17,079 bases of DNA, taken from positions 1 to 17,079 of the forward strand of contig JAKAGN010000004.1 in NCBI GenBank assembly GCA_021815525.1. The letters are read 5' to 3'. This DNA comes from Deltaproteobacteria bacterium (GTDB lineage: Bacteria > Desulfobacterota > Desulfobacteria > Desulfobacterales > Desulfatibacillaceae). The notes beneath the pieces were generated by a model. The model saw nothing but the letters and a program-made list of their open reading frames with translations. It was not told the origin of the DNA and did not search any database. The position numbers were made by a program, and so were the translations under genes. This document shows positions 1 to 8,560 of the stretch, piece after piece (the stretch's first letter is position 1; every line of letters starts with the position of its first letter).

Positions 1-105
1 CGTCAGGCAAGGCGCGCGAGGCGCGCGCGACGGGAGCGTACTGTTTGTACGTGACCGAGCCGCGCGGTGAAGCGCAACGCAGCATCACGCCTTTTTACGA
101 GGCCG
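1..105. repeat. Intergenic repeat copy R1, truncated by the window edge
   Basis: This stretch shares a framework with the repeats at 9160-9330 and 9331-9505: a GC-rich block built on ggcgcgcgaggcgcg (11-25), then gggagcgtac (32-41), cgtgaccgag (50-59) and gaagcgcaacg (69-79). Between gcgtac and gtacgtgacc it has only a 5-nt spacer, giving a small CGTAC/GTACG stem (37-41 with 47-51). The copies near 9.2-9.4 kb carry a long hairpin at that place. The repeat ends directly at the fumC stop codon (106-108), so it forms the 3' flank of that minus-strand gene. It contains no gene. It may be a non-coding mobile or REP-like element or an mRNA 3'-end structure; the sequence does not decide. Confidence 0.75.
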
Positions 106-1476
106 TTAAATCTTCGCCAGCATGGCGTTCCAGTCCTCCTCCGTCACCAGTCCCCGCGAAAGGGCGAGGCTTTTGACTGTGCGGCCCGAGGCGTGGGCCT
201 CCTTGGCCAGCGCCGCGGCGCGGTCGTAGCCGATGATGGGCGCCAGGAGAGTGACGGTGGCGAGGCTTTTCTCGACGTTCCCGGCTGTGCGGGCCATGTC
301 CGCCGAAAGGCCTTCCACGCATTTTTCCGAAAAGGCTTGGGCCGCGCGCGCGAGAAGAAGGGATGATTCCAGGAGGTTGCGGGCTATCACGGGTATCGCC
401 GCGCAAAGCTCGAGCCCGCCGGAAAGCGCCGCCGTGGTGATCGCCGCGTCGTTTCCGATTACCTGGGCCGCCGCCTGCACCAAAACCTCGCAAATGACGG
501 GGTTGACCTTGCCGGGCATGAAGGATGAGCCGGGAAGGAGCGCCGGAACGCGGATCTCGCCTATGCCGCAATCCGGTCCCGAGGAGAGGAAGCGAAGGTC
601 CTGGGCCATCTTCCAGAGGCTTGCGGCCACGGTTTTGAGGGCCCCGGAGGCCTCCACCGCAGCGTCACGGGCGCCCTGGGCCTCGAAGCGGTTGGCGGCG
701 GGGGTGAAGGGGATGCCGGTCTCGGAGGCGAGAAGCGAGATGACCCTCGCCGCGGCCCCGGGATGGGTGTTCAAGCCGTTTCCCACCGCCGTGCCCCCCA
801 GCGGAAGCTCCAGGAGGCGGGCGCGGGCCGAGGCGAGGCGCTCCATCCCGAGGCTCACCTGGCGGGCGTAGCCTTTGAAGGCGTCCCCGAGGCGCATGGG
901 GACGGCGTCCATGAAATGGGTGCGGCCCACCCGAAGGACCCCGGAAAACTCGGCGGCCTTGCCGGAAAGCGCCGAAAGAAGCCGCGCAAGGGCCGGAAAA
1001 AGCTCCTTCTCCCAGAAAATCAGCGTCGCCGCGTGAAGGGCCGATGGCACCACGTCGTTGGTGCTCTGGCCCATGTTCACGTGGTCGTTGGGATGGACCG
1101 GGCGCTTTCCGCCCCGGGCGCCGGTCAGAATCTCGTTGGCCCGGCCGGCCAGCACCTCGTTCACGTTCATGTGGGAGCCGGTGCCGGAGCCGGTCTGGAA
1201 GACCTCCACCGGAAAGTCGCCGTCCCAGCGGCCCTCCTCCACCTCCCGGGCCGCCGTCATCACGGCCCGGGAAACTTCGGGGGAAAGAAGGCCCAAATCC
1301 CCGTGGACCGCGGCCATGTGCCTTTTAATGGCGGCCATGGCCCGTATCACCGGCAGGGGAAACAAAATCCCCATCCGCGGATAGTGATCAACGGCCCTTT
1401 GGGTTTGGGCCCCGTAAAGGGCGCTTCCCGGCACCAGGACCGCCCCCAGGGCGTCTTCCTCCCTGCGTGGATCCAT
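106..1476 (-). CDS. fumC: Class II fumarate hydratase (fumarase C family)
   Basis: Predicted to interconvert fumarate and (S)-malate in the citric acid cycle as a cytoplasmic homotetramer. The 456-residue product has the normal family length. The N-terminal LYGAQTQRAV block is at about 21-29. THFMD at about 186-190 places a histidine where fumarases have their catalytic-site His; aspartases have Gln there, which favours fumarase over aspartate ammonia-lyase. GGTAVGNGLNTHP follows at about 227-239. The superfamily signature GSSFMPGKVNP at about 316-326 supplies the catalytic-loop serine, and the C-terminal IGYDRAAALAKEAH is typical. ATG at 1476 is chosen because AGGA lies about 9 nt upstream and homology begins just after it; the longer frame to 1518 would need a TTG. 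The first 89 nt overlap the end of the upstream methyltransferase gene in another frame, so translational coupling is likely. The class is sure; fumarase rather than another family lyase is likely. Confidence 0.93.
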   Translation of the reverse strand: MDPRREEDALGAVLVPGSALYGAQTQRAVDHYPRMGILFPLPVIRAMAAIKRHMAAVHGDLGLLSPEVSRAVMTAAREVEEGRWDGDFPVEVFQTGSGTGSHMNVNEVLAGRANEILTGARGGKRPVHPNDHVNMGQSTNDVVPSALHAATLIFWEKELFPALARLLSALSGKAAEFSGVLRVGRTHFMDAVPMRLGDAFKGYARQVSLGMERLASARARLLELPLGGTAVGNGLNTHPGAAARVISLLASETGIPFTPAANRFEAQGARDAAVEASGALKTVAASLWKMAQDLRFLSSGPDCGIGEIRVPALLPGSSFMPGKVNPVICEVLVQAAAQVIGNDAAITTAALSGGLELCAAIPVIARNLLESSLLLARAAQAFSEKCVEGLSADMARTAGNVEKSLATVTLLAPIIGYDRAAALAKEAHASGRTVKSLALSRGLVTEEDWNAMLAKI

Positions 1477-2749
1477 GCGATTTTTTCCTGTCCGAAAAAT
1501 TCGAGGGTTTTCCGGCAAAGGGCTTCTTCACCCAGCCGGGCTTTCCCGAATCCCGCGCGGGCTTATCTCCGGGCGCGGCCCCGCCCTCCGCACGCGGCGC
1601 AAACGGCTTCTTGGCCCAGGGCTTGCCGCCGCCGGCGGGCTTTCCGAAGGGCTTCTTCTCCCAGGGCTTGCCGCCTTCGGATCGATCGCCCGCGGGTTTC
1701 TTGTCCCAGGGCTTTCCAGCGCCGGAACGGGGGCTGAAAGGCTTCTTCTCCCAGGGCTTGCCGCCTTCGGGACGCTCGCCTGGGGATTTCTTCTCCCAGG
1801 GTTTTCCGCCGCCGGCGCGGGGGGAAAACGGCTTCTTCTCCCAAGGCTTGCCGCCCCCCGGACGATCGGCGGATGATTTCTTCTCCCAAGGTTTTCCGCC
1901 TTCGGAAGGCTTCCCGAATGGTTTCTTCTCCCAGGGCTTGCCGCCTTCGGGACGCTCGCCCGGGGATTTCTTCTCCCAGGGTTTTCCGCCGCCGGCGCGG
2001 GGGGAAAACGGCTTCTTCTCCCAGGGCTTCGACCCTCCGGCGCGCGGAGTGAAGGGCTTTTTTTCGAAGCGAGGGCGCGATGTCCCATCGCCCTCCATGC
2101 CCGGGCCCCCTTCCCTGCCGCCTTCAGGCCCCGCGTCGCGGTCCCGGAAGGGCTTGCGTTCGCGGTTTTCCCAGGGCTTCTTCTCCCTCCCGCCTGCGCG
2201 ATCGCCGTAGGGCTTCTTTTCCCAGGGCTTGCCGCCGCCGGAACGCGAGACATAGGATTTTTTTTCAAAATCCCGGCGGGGCCTTTCACCGCCCTCCTCC
2301 GCCGTGCGTCCGCCTGGCTCGCGGCCGGGTTCCGACTCGCGCTTTTCCCAGGGCTTCCGCTCGCCGCCGGAACGCTCCCCGTAGGGCTTCTTCTCCCAGG
2401 GCTTGCCGCCTTCGGGACGCGGAACGTATGGCTTCTTCTCCCACCTTGGACGCGATGATCCCTCGCCCACCCCTGCCGGGCCTTCGCCGCCGTCACGAGA
2501 CGCACCGGCCTCGCGCTCCTTCCAGGGCTTGCGCTCGCGGCTCTCCCAGGGCTTGCGCTCTCCGTCTCCGGCGCGCTCGCCGTAGGGCTTCTTCTCCCAG
2601 GGTTTTCCGCCGCCGGAACGCGGAATGTAGGGCTTTCTTTCAAAGCGCGGGCGGAAAGACCCTTCTCCGTCACGGGGCGGCCGTTCGTCCTGGGCCTCCT
2701 CTTCGGGGCGGGGATAGCGGGGCACCGGCCCCGGCGGGGGCGGCGAGAA
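1388..2749 (-). repeat. Degenerate tandem coding repeat (KPWEKK units) in the rlmL tail
   Basis: On the plus strand the region repeats cttcttctcccagggcttgc-like blocks, which read GKPWEKK in the methyltransferase frame. Unit spacing varies around 39-48 bp in the distal half and is looser in the proximal half. Within it, 1743-1843 and 1923-2023 are 101-bp copies, 180 bp apart, that differ at only one base (T at 1781, C at 1961). This indicates a recent duplication or gene-conversion event that kept the frame (180 bp is 60 codons). The repeats also create long open frames on the other strand and in other frames, which are not genes. Confidence 0.9.
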
Positions 2750-3922
2750 AAAGCGGCCCGGCGCGATGTCCAGCTTGAAGAGTTTGCAGGGTATGGGCCC
2801 GTTCATGAAATCGAGGACCGCCGATGGCGACACGCCCAGAAACTTCCCAAAGAGCGGGTTTCCGGTGAGCACCGCGGCCGAAAACCCGTTGAAATGGGTG
2901 CGCAGAAGCTCCCCGAGCCGGGTGTAGGTGTCCGCCAGGTCAGTGTCGCCCCCCATGCGCTCGCCGTAAGGCGGATTAGTGACCAGGAGCCCCTTTTCCG
3001 AACGCGGGTTCTCCGGCGGCCGCATCTCGCCGAGGTCCCTCGGCCGCACGCGTATGGACTCCGCCAAGCCCGCCCGGAAGATGTTACCCTGGGCCGCGCG
3101 AACGGCCTTGGGGTCCGCGTCGCTTCCCACGATCGGGGGGAGCTTCTCCCGGCCCTTCGCCGCGCGCTCCCGGGCCTCGCCCCGAAGGGCCTCCCACAGG
3201 CGCTCGTCGTGGCCCTTCCAGCCCGTTACCGACCAGTAGTCCCGCAGGAGCCCCGGCGCGGTATCGGTGGCCATCATGGCGCCCTCCACGAGGAAGGTCC
3301 CGCTTCCGGCCAGGGGGTCCACCAGGCTTCCGCCGGCCGCGGCGACCGCGGGCCAGCCCGCGGCCAGAAGCACAGCCGCGGCGAGGTTCTCCTTCAGAGG
3401 CGCGCCGCCGCCGTCCTCACGGTAACCCCGGCGGTGGAGGCCCTCTCCGGCAAGGTCCAGGGCCACCACGGCCTGGTCGTGCGACAGATAAAGGTTCAGC
3501 CGCACGCGGGGCCGGTTGATCTCCACGGTTGGACGCACGTGGACCTTTTCCCGGAACTGGTCGCAGACGGCGTCCTTCACCCTGAGGGACGCGAAGTGGG
3601 AGTTGGATATGGACGAGTCGAGGGCCACGGCGTCCACGGCAAAGGTGGAGGCCTTGGTCATGTGGTCGTTCCAGTCGACGCTGCGCACGCCGGCGTAGAG
3701 GCTGTCCGAGTCGAAGGCCGGAAACTTGGCCAGTATCAGGAGCACCCGGCTGGCCACCCGGGACCACAGAAGCGCCCTGTAGGCGGTTTCGAGGGTTCCG
3801 GAAAAAGAGACGCCCGCGGCCGACTCCGTTGGGGATTGCGCCCCGAGGCCCGCGAGTTCCTGCATCAGATACGCGGTGGTGCCCCTGGGAGCGGTCGCGA
3901 ACAGTTCGTATTGATCTTTCAT
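1388..3922 (-). CDS. rlmL: RlmL-type 23S rRNA guanine-N2 methyltransferase with long KPWEKK-repeat tail
   Basis: The first ~390 of 844 residues form a THUMP plus class I methyltransferase protein of the RlmL/YpsC type, which makes N2-methylguanine in 23S rRNA (m2G2445 in E. coli). The SAM-binding motif DPLAGSGTF is at about 202-210 and the target-base motif TNPPYGER at about 315-322. E. coli RlmKL carries a second methyltransferase domain; here the catalytic part is instead followed by ~450 residues of low-complexity, basic sequence rich in Gly, Pro, Lys, Glu, Arg and Trp (about 392-844). That tail holds 17 KPW motifs, 13 in the form [GS]KPW[EDA]KK spaced about 13-16 residues in the denser part. 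Such tails resemble disordered RNA-binding extensions; that role is inferred. ATG at 3922 is 8 nt after the pfp stop and matches the family start. The 3' end overlaps fumC by 89 nt. The exact target base is not shown by sequence. Confidence 0.88.
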   Translation of the reverse strand: MKDQYELFATAPRGTTAYLMQELAGLGAQSPTESAAGVSFSGTLETAYRALLWSRVASRVLLILAKFPAFDSDSLYAGVRSVDWNDHMTKASTFAVDAVALDSSISNSHFASLRVKDAVCDQFREKVHVRPTVEINRPRVRLNLYLSHDQAVVALDLAGEGLHRRGYREDGGGAPLKENLAAAVLLAAGWPAVAAAGGSLVDPLAGSGTFLVEGAMMATDTAPGLLRDYWSVTGWKGHDERLWEALRGEARERAAKGREKLPPIVGSDADPKAVRAAQGNIFRAGLAESIRVRPRDLGEMRPPENPRSEKGLLVTNPPYGERMGGDTDLADTYTRLGELLRTHFNGFSAAVLTGNPLFGKFLGVSPSAVLDFMNGPIPCKLFKLDIAPGRFFSPPPPGPVPRYPRPEEEAQDERPPRDGEGSFRPRFERKPYIPRSGGGKPWEKKPYGERAGDGERKPWESRERKPWKEREAGASRDGGEGPAGVGEGSSRPRWEKKPYVPRPEGGKPWEKKPYGERSGGERKPWEKRESEPGREPGGRTAEEGGERPRRDFEKKSYVSRSGGGKPWEKKPYGDRAGGREKKPWENRERKPFRDRDAGPEGGREGGPGMEGDGTSRPRFEKKPFTPRAGGSKPWEKKPFSPRAGGGKPWEKKSPGERPEGGKPWEKKPFGKPSEGGKPWEKKSSADRPGGGKPWEKKPFSPRAGGGKPWEKKSPGERPEGGKPWEKKPFSPRSGAGKPWDKKPAGDRSEGGKPWEKKPFGKPAGGGKPWAKKPFAPRAEGGAAPGDKPARDSGKPGWVKKPFAGKPSNFSDRKKSHGSTQGGRRPGGGPGAGKRPLRGPNPKGR

Positions 3923-3930
3923 GAGAATCT

Positions 3931-6027
3931 TCAGTCGTCCTCGTTTCTTGCAAGTGAGTTCAAGGCAAGGGTTATGGGCAGGGGCTCGGAGCCGTCGGGC
4001 CCGAAGACTATGGGGCCGGGCACTCGGAAATGATCGCCTCCCTCGTCGGCGGCGAGCCACTTCTCCCTTAAGGCCTTGGCCACGGTGAAGGCCGGGGAAT
4101 TGAGGCGCACCACCGTTCGTTCGATGACAAGGGAAAGCTTTCCGCCGCGCTCCTCGAGGTGCATGAGGGGCGCGATGGGAACCCCGATTGGCTCCCAGCG
4201 GTCGAAGCCGTGCTCAAGGTTTCGGATGGAGGCCATGAGGCCCGTGGCGCCGCTCGCTATGAGGGAAAACACGGTCCGCCCCAGGTTGTAGGTGTAAACC
4301 GCGTCAAACCAGGTGGGCTCGGTGCCCCGGCCGTCGTAGCCGAAGAAGTGGACCTGGGTCTTGAAGTCCGGCACGCTCTTTTTGTGGATCTTGGCCACGG
4401 CGGCCGGCACGGGCTGCTCCGGGCCGATCAAACCGCGTTTTTCCAGGGCCGCATGGAGGCTCCGGGCCGTGGTGATGTGCCGGTGGGTCAGGAGAAAGGG
4501 CCCGCCGGGATAGTTGGCGAAGAGGACCGGGCCGTAGGCGTCCGGGGAAAGGCCGGCCCGCCGGAGGGTCTTGGCGAAGTACTCGGGCCGGATCCCCACC
4601 TTGTAGAGGCCCTGGAGCTTTAAGGTCTTCAAGTAGTCCTTCACCAGGCCCTCCAGCACCTTCTCCGTCTCCACCTGGCTGAAGGGAAAGTTGCCGTGGC
4701 TGTCGCGCTCCATCAGGAGCCCTTCCTGGAAGAAGGCGGGGATGTCGGAAAAAAGATCGTCGTCCCGGGTGGTCCAGATGGTGAATGTCTTGTCCTCGCG
4801 GGAGCGCCGCGCCAGCTTGGCCAGGTGCGCGCGCTTTTCCGCAAGCGTGGGGAAGTCCTGGTGAAAATTGGTGTCGAAGGTTCGGTTGTAGTCTCCTATG
4901 ATGGCGTTAAGCTTGATGATGAAGACCTGTATCTCGTTGATGAACTCGAGGATTCCCTCTGGAAGGAGGATCACGCCGTAGTTCTTTCCCACGGCGGCCC
5001 GGCGCACGATGGCGTCGCATATGACCCGCGAAAGGTGCCGGAGGGTCATGCCGTAGGATGTGTAGTCCTCACCGCTGCCGGCCGCGAGTGCGGCCTCCCG
5101 GCGGCGGGTGTCGACGTACTCGGCCAGGTCCTCGCCCACGAGGGTCATGGTGGGATGGGTCTGGAGACCCGCCTCCAGGGCAAGGTGGCTGGCCACCCGC
5201 CCCATTACCTTGCAGAAATGCCAGTACTTGGCGGTGGCCGACACGTCGGTGGTGATGCTGGCCACCGACGCGGCGAAGGCGCGGGCCGCCGAGTGAAAGC
5301 CGAAGGACATTGCGCAAAGCACGTTGCCGTTCTTGTCCCGCACCTGCATGTCGCCGTCGATGGTCTTGGGCACGCCTATGACCTGCACGCCTTCGTTGTA
5401 AAGCTCCTCGGCCAGGAAGGCCGCGTTGGTGTTGGAGTCGTCCCCGCCCACCACCACTAGGGCGGAAAGGCCCAGGTCCCGCATGGTGAGGCGCGAAAGG
5501 CGCATCTTTTCCTTGTCGTCTATCTTGGTGCGGCCGGTGCGGATCATGCCGAATCCGCCACGGTTCCTGTAGCGGTTCACCAGCTCGTCGGTAAGAAGCA
5601 CCGATTCGTTCTCCACGACGCCGTCCGGACCCATCAGGAAGCCATAAACTCGGGTTTCGGGGTTGGCCTTCTTTGCCGCGTCGTAAAGACCCGCGATCAC
5701 GTTGTGCCCGCCCGGCGCGGGGCCGCCGGAAAAAACCACGCCGATGGACCGCAGCCTGCCGTAATCGGGCGGGGGATCGGGGTCGGCCACGACCGCCACC
5801 ACGGGCTTTCCGATGATGTGGGGAAGCTTTTCGCGCGACTCCTTGGCCACGTCGAAACAGTACCGGGGCTGCGGCGCAAGCCGGGTGGCGGGACCTTGGA
5901 AGACCGGGCAGACGGGCACGGGGGTTTCGCGCCGCCTCCTGGTCGCCTCGCTTTCATCGCCCGTCAGCTCAAGGACGCGGCCGTCCTCGGAGAGGATGCG
6001 TCCGTCGTGCAGAATGTCAGGGCTCAT
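3931..6027 (-). CDS. pfp: Pyrophosphate-dependent 6-phosphofructokinase (long, plant-PFP-like type)
   Basis: Predicted to phosphorylate fructose 6-phosphate with pyrophosphate instead of ATP, reversibly, so it can serve glycolysis and gluconeogenesis in the cytoplasm. The 698-residue product carries SGGPAPGGHN at about 100-109 (phosphate-binding loop), GGDDSNTNA at about 194-202 and PKTIDGD at about 220-226. The second Asp of GGDDS and the Lys of PKTIDGD are the residues that mark PPi-using enzymes; ATP enzymes have Gly and usually PGTIDND. The MGRVASHLALEAGLQTHP segment that follows is typical of the long PFP class, and the length is well above bacterial ATP-PFK (~320). ATG at 6027 is preceded by AGGAG with a 4-nt spacer, so the longer frame to 6111 is not used. 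The gene follows the membrane J-like gene by 103 bp and precedes rlmL by 8 bp, suggesting one transcript. Confidence 0.93.
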   Translation of the reverse strand: MSPDILHDGRILSEDGRVLELTGDESEATRRRRETPVPVCPVFQGPATRLAPQPRYCFDVAKESREKLPHIIGKPVVAVVADPDPPPDYGRLRSIGVVFSGGPAPGGHNVIAGLYDAAKKANPETRVYGFLMGPDGVVENESVLLTDELVNRYRNRGGFGMIRTGRTKIDDKEKMRLSRLTMRDLGLSALVVVGGDDSNTNAAFLAEELYNEGVQVIGVPKTIDGDMQVRDKNGNVLCAMSFGFHSAARAFAASVASITTDVSATAKYWHFCKVMGRVASHLALEAGLQTHPTMTLVGEDLAEYVDTRRREAALAAGSGEDYTSYGMTLRHLSRVICDAIVRRAAVGKNYGVILLPEGILEFINEIQVFIIKLNAIIGDYNRTFDTNFHQDFPTLAEKRAHLAKLARRSREDKTFTIWTTRDDDLFSDIPAFFQEGLLMERDSHGNFPFSQVETEKVLEGLVKDYLKTLKLQGLYKVGIRPEYFAKTLRRAGLSPDAYGPVLFANYPGGPFLLTHRHITTARSLHAALEKRGLIGPEQPVPAAVAKIHKKSVPDFKTQVHFFGYDGRGTEPTWFDAVYTYNLGRTVFSLIASGATGLMASIRNLEHGFDRWEPIGVPIAPLMHLEERGGKLSLVIERTVVRLNSPAFTVAKALREKWLAADEGGDHFRVPGPIVFGPDGSEPLPITLALNSLARNEDD

Positions 6028-6051
6028 GTCGCTCCTCTTTTTCCGTAAGCG

Positions 6052-6067
6052 GCCCGCCGAAGCAGGC
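6052..6067 (-). other. Short hairpin with UUCG loop in the J-like/pfp gap
   Basis: Read on the minus strand, GCCTGC and GCGGGC form a 6-bp stem (one T-G pair) around a TTCG tetraloop, about 25 nt upstream of the pfp start. No T-run follows, so it is not a standard intrinsic terminator. It could be a processing or stability element between the two cistrons. The rest of the 103-bp gap shows no clear promoter. Confidence 0.4.
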
Positions 6068-6130
6068 TGGCGCGCCTTTTTTCCATTTGTCCCGCGGGGC
6101 CGTTTTCCCACTAACGTTTCGATTGGGCCG

Positions 6131-8482
6131 TCAGGGCCGAACCGCGTGAACCAGGCCGCAGCGGGTGGACTCCCGCGTCTCTCCGGAAGCGCTGCCCACC
6201 GGAGTCACCACCTCCACCACGTTGACCCATTGATCGGTGAAGGCCCGGTACGACTTGCTGGACCAGTAGAACATGTCGGTGTTCCACGACGGGAAGGCCG
6301 GCTGGGCCTTGTAGATGGCCTTGAGCTCTGCCGGCGTGGGAAGCCGCCAGTCGCTGTAACCGCCGGTCCTGAGCTCGGCCGCGTACTTCCTGGCGGTGTC
6401 GTAGTCCATGCAGGAGCGGCCCTCCATTGCCGAGTCCAGGGTGGTCCAGGTAAGTCCCGTCCGGCGGTCCGTGACGGTCCCGCTGCGGCCCGCCGAAAAG
6501 CGGCCTCCCCGGGCCATCTCCGCCCGAACCTTGTCAGCGGTCCCCGCCTGCTTCCTGCTTTCCTTCCTGGCGGCGATCTCGGCCAGGCGCGCCTCCACCT
6601 TCTTCTGGACCGAGGTCCCGGGGTAGGCCTGGAGAAAGTCCCGGTAAACCTGCTCCGCCGCGTCCAGGTCGTCTCCCTTGGCCGCCGCGTCCTTCACGAG
6701 CCGGTCGTAGTAAAGGGCTTCCTTCTGGTAGGTCTTGTAGTTTTCGGAAAGCTTTCCAAGCTCCACAGAGCGGGGGTTGTCGAAAAGGGCCACGTAGGTG
6801 TCGCAAAGGGCTATGGCCTTGTCCCACTGCTCCTTTTCGGCGTAGGCGTCGATCTGCTTCTTGAGCGAGAGGTAGAACTCCTCCGCAGTGTCCCAGATGA
6901 GCTTCTTGACCTCCTCCCTGTGGGCGCCCTTCCTGTACTTCTTGAGATAGCCCACGTAGGCGGCCATTCGGGAGTCCACGTCCTTCATGCCCATGGCGGC
7001 GAGGGCCCTGTAGTCGCGCTCGTCGGTGGAGGCCCGGTAGGTGTCGATCATTTTCTTGGCGCGGCCGGTGAGGCTTCCCGAAGGATGCTTGGCCAGGAAG
7101 GACTCGAAGGCCGCGACGGCCTCCTCGAAGCGATTGGCCGCGGCCGCCGCTCCGGCGCTTTTCTGGGCCGCGTCGAAGTCCCGTTTCTCGATGCGCGAGG
7201 AAAGGCCCGCGATGGCTTCCTCGGCCTTGGCGGTGTGCTTGTTGGGCTTGGTGGACTTCACGTAATCGGAGAGGACCTTAAGCTGCCCCTCGAGCGTTTT
7301 CTGGGCCGCCGAGCTTTCCACGGCCGCGTTGTAGGCCCGCTCCAGGCTCCGCGCGTGGCGGTAGAAGGAGAAGGAGAGGACCGCCGCCAGGATTAGAACG
7401 AGGGCCGCGCCGGCCGCGATGAGGACCTTCCGGGGATCGCGGCCGCCCACGAGCTTGCGGGCCTTCTTCTCCTCGCCTTCCAGGGTCCAGCCCTTGTCCG
7501 CGGCGTAGCGGCGGATGTAGGCCAGGGCCTCCTCCTCGTCCATGCCATACTTGGCCGCGCTCTGGACAAGGGTTGTCACGTACTCGGTGCGAAGCTTCCC
7601 GTCCATGCCGGCGATGTCGATGTCCGCGTTGAGGTCCTTCAGCTGGCTCTTGGCGCGGGAGATGTCGTAGGAGGCGCGGGACTCCTCGGACTTGAATATG
7701 GCGATGCAGTGGCCCACCAGGATCGTGCTGGCGGTGACGGCGGCGTCCTTCTTGGATATCTTGCTTATTTCCGATTGCTTGAGATGCGCCTTCTTGTGGA
7801 GAAGCTTCAGGCTCGCGTTGGCTTCCACCTCCAGGAACTCATAGAGGGAGGAAAGGCCCAGGATGGACAGGTTGTCCTCTATGGCCCGCGCGATGGTGGT
7901 TTCGAGGCCCTTGCCGACGGGTATGGCCGCCTCGCCCTCCTTGGTGACGGGGCCGGTTACCCTGCGGCGCACGGCCTCGACCTCCACACCGTGGGCGCGG
8001 GCGATCTTGGCGATTTCCTCCTCGGTGACGTAGCCCTTGGCCAGGCGGACGCCTATTTGCTTATCTATCTCGGCGAACTTCTCCGCCTCTTTCCTTGCGA
8101 TGCGGTCCCTTATGTCCTTTTCGGGCAGGCCGTGGAGCTGGGCCAGCTTGGCCACCTCCTCGTCGGTGATGTAGCCCTTGGACATCTGGATGGCCAGGTG
8201 CCGGTCCACGCTTACGAACTTTTCCTCGGCCTTGGCGGACTGCTGGGAGAGGGCGTCCTTCACCTCCTCCTTGCGCAGCTCGGGATCCAGCATGACGCGG
8301 CGGATTTCGGGAAGAAGGCCGATGAACTTCTTGGCCTGTATGCCCTTGGTGGGATGGTTGCGGAACCGGCTCCACTGCGCCTGCTTCTTCTTGATGGCCT
8401 CTTCGATGACCTTGGGATCGTTCTCGGGGGGCTCAACGGAAAGTTCGAGTAACTCGAAGAAGTTTTCCCTGTCGAAAGACAT
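6131..8482 (-). CDS. Single-pass membrane protein with two degenerate J-like domains, helical repeats and C-terminal DUF1566/Lcl domain
   Basis: This 783-residue protein matches no characterised family over its whole length. Residues ~7-75 resemble a J domain (FFELLELS..., helix II, ...MLDPELRKEEV), but where HPD is expected it has HPT (43-45). Residues ~211-274 form a second J-like segment (LYEFLEVEANAS ... FKSEESRASYD), also without HPD. Between them two related units (about 95-128 and 142-174) share KGY[IV]T[DE]EE[VI]AK[LI]A. One membrane helix is at ~353-374, preceded by RDPRK, which predicts a cytoplasmic N-terminus. The outer part holds alpha-helical, TPR/YfiO-like segments (~440-640) and a DUF1566/Lcl_C domain (~667-783; GLTW, GGYSDWRLPTPAEL, two cysteines at 691 and 775). 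ATG at 8482 has a GAGG about 7 nt upstream, and a TTGACA promoter lies ~100 bp upstream. Lying near grpE- and dnaK-like genes, it is probably an Hsp70 partner at the membrane; that role is inferred. Confidence 0.8.
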   Translation of the reverse strand: MSFDRENFFELLELSVEPPENDPKVIEEAIKKKQAQWSRFRNHPTKGIQAKKFIGLLPEIRRVMLDPELRKEEVKDALSQQSAKAEEKFVSVDRHLAIQMSKGYITDEEVAKLAQLHGLPEKDIRDRIARKEAEKFAEIDKQIGVRLAKGYVTEEEIAKIARAHGVEVEAVRRRVTGPVTKEGEAAIPVGKGLETTIARAIEDNLSILGLSSLYEFLEVEANASLKLLHKKAHLKQSEISKISKKDAAVTASTILVGHCIAIFKSEESRASYDISRAKSQLKDLNADIDIAGMDGKLRTEYVTTLVQSAAKYGMDEEEALAYIRRYAADKGWTLEGEEKKARKLVGGRDPRKVLIAAGAALVLILAAVLSFSFYRHARSLERAYNAAVESSAAQKTLEGQLKVLSDYVKSTKPNKHTAKAEEAIAGLSSRIEKRDFDAAQKSAGAAAAANRFEEAVAAFESFLAKHPSGSLTGRAKKMIDTYRASTDERDYRALAAMGMKDVDSRMAAYVGYLKKYRKGAHREEVKKLIWDTAEEFYLSLKKQIDAYAEKEQWDKAIALCDTYVALFDNPRSVELGKLSENYKTYQKEALYYDRLVKDAAAKGDDLDAAEQVYRDFLQAYPGTSVQKKVEARLAEIAARKESRKQAGTADKVRAEMARGGRFSAGRSGTVTDRRTGLTWTTLDSAMEGRSCMDYDTARKYAAELRTGGYSDWRLPTPAELKAIYKAQPAFPSWNTDMFYWSSKSYRAFTDQWVNVVEVVTPVGSASGETRESTRCGLVHAVRP

Positions 8483-8560
8483 GGCTATGCCTCACGGTTT
8501 GACTTGGGTTCAGGAAATTCCGGGCCGTCAAGGCTCGGAACCTATTCCGCCAAACTGGAA

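Noticed and set aside
106..1476. Aspartate ammonia-lyase instead of fumarase
   Set aside because: The THFMD motif has the fumarase histidine where aspartases have glutamine, and the signature loop reads MPGKVNP as in fumarases rather than MPAKVNP.
1467..2673. Long open frames on the plus strand (247 and 232 aa) and a 381-aa minus frame inside the rlmL tail
   Set aside because: They arise because the tandem DNA repeat has no stops in several frames; they are simple-sequence proteins without domains, and the methyltransferase frame continues a conserved enzyme.
5813..7396. 527-aa plus-strand open frame
   Set aside because: It runs antisense over pfp and the J-like gene, whose frames have clear domains and ribosome-binding sites; the product has no recognisable motif.
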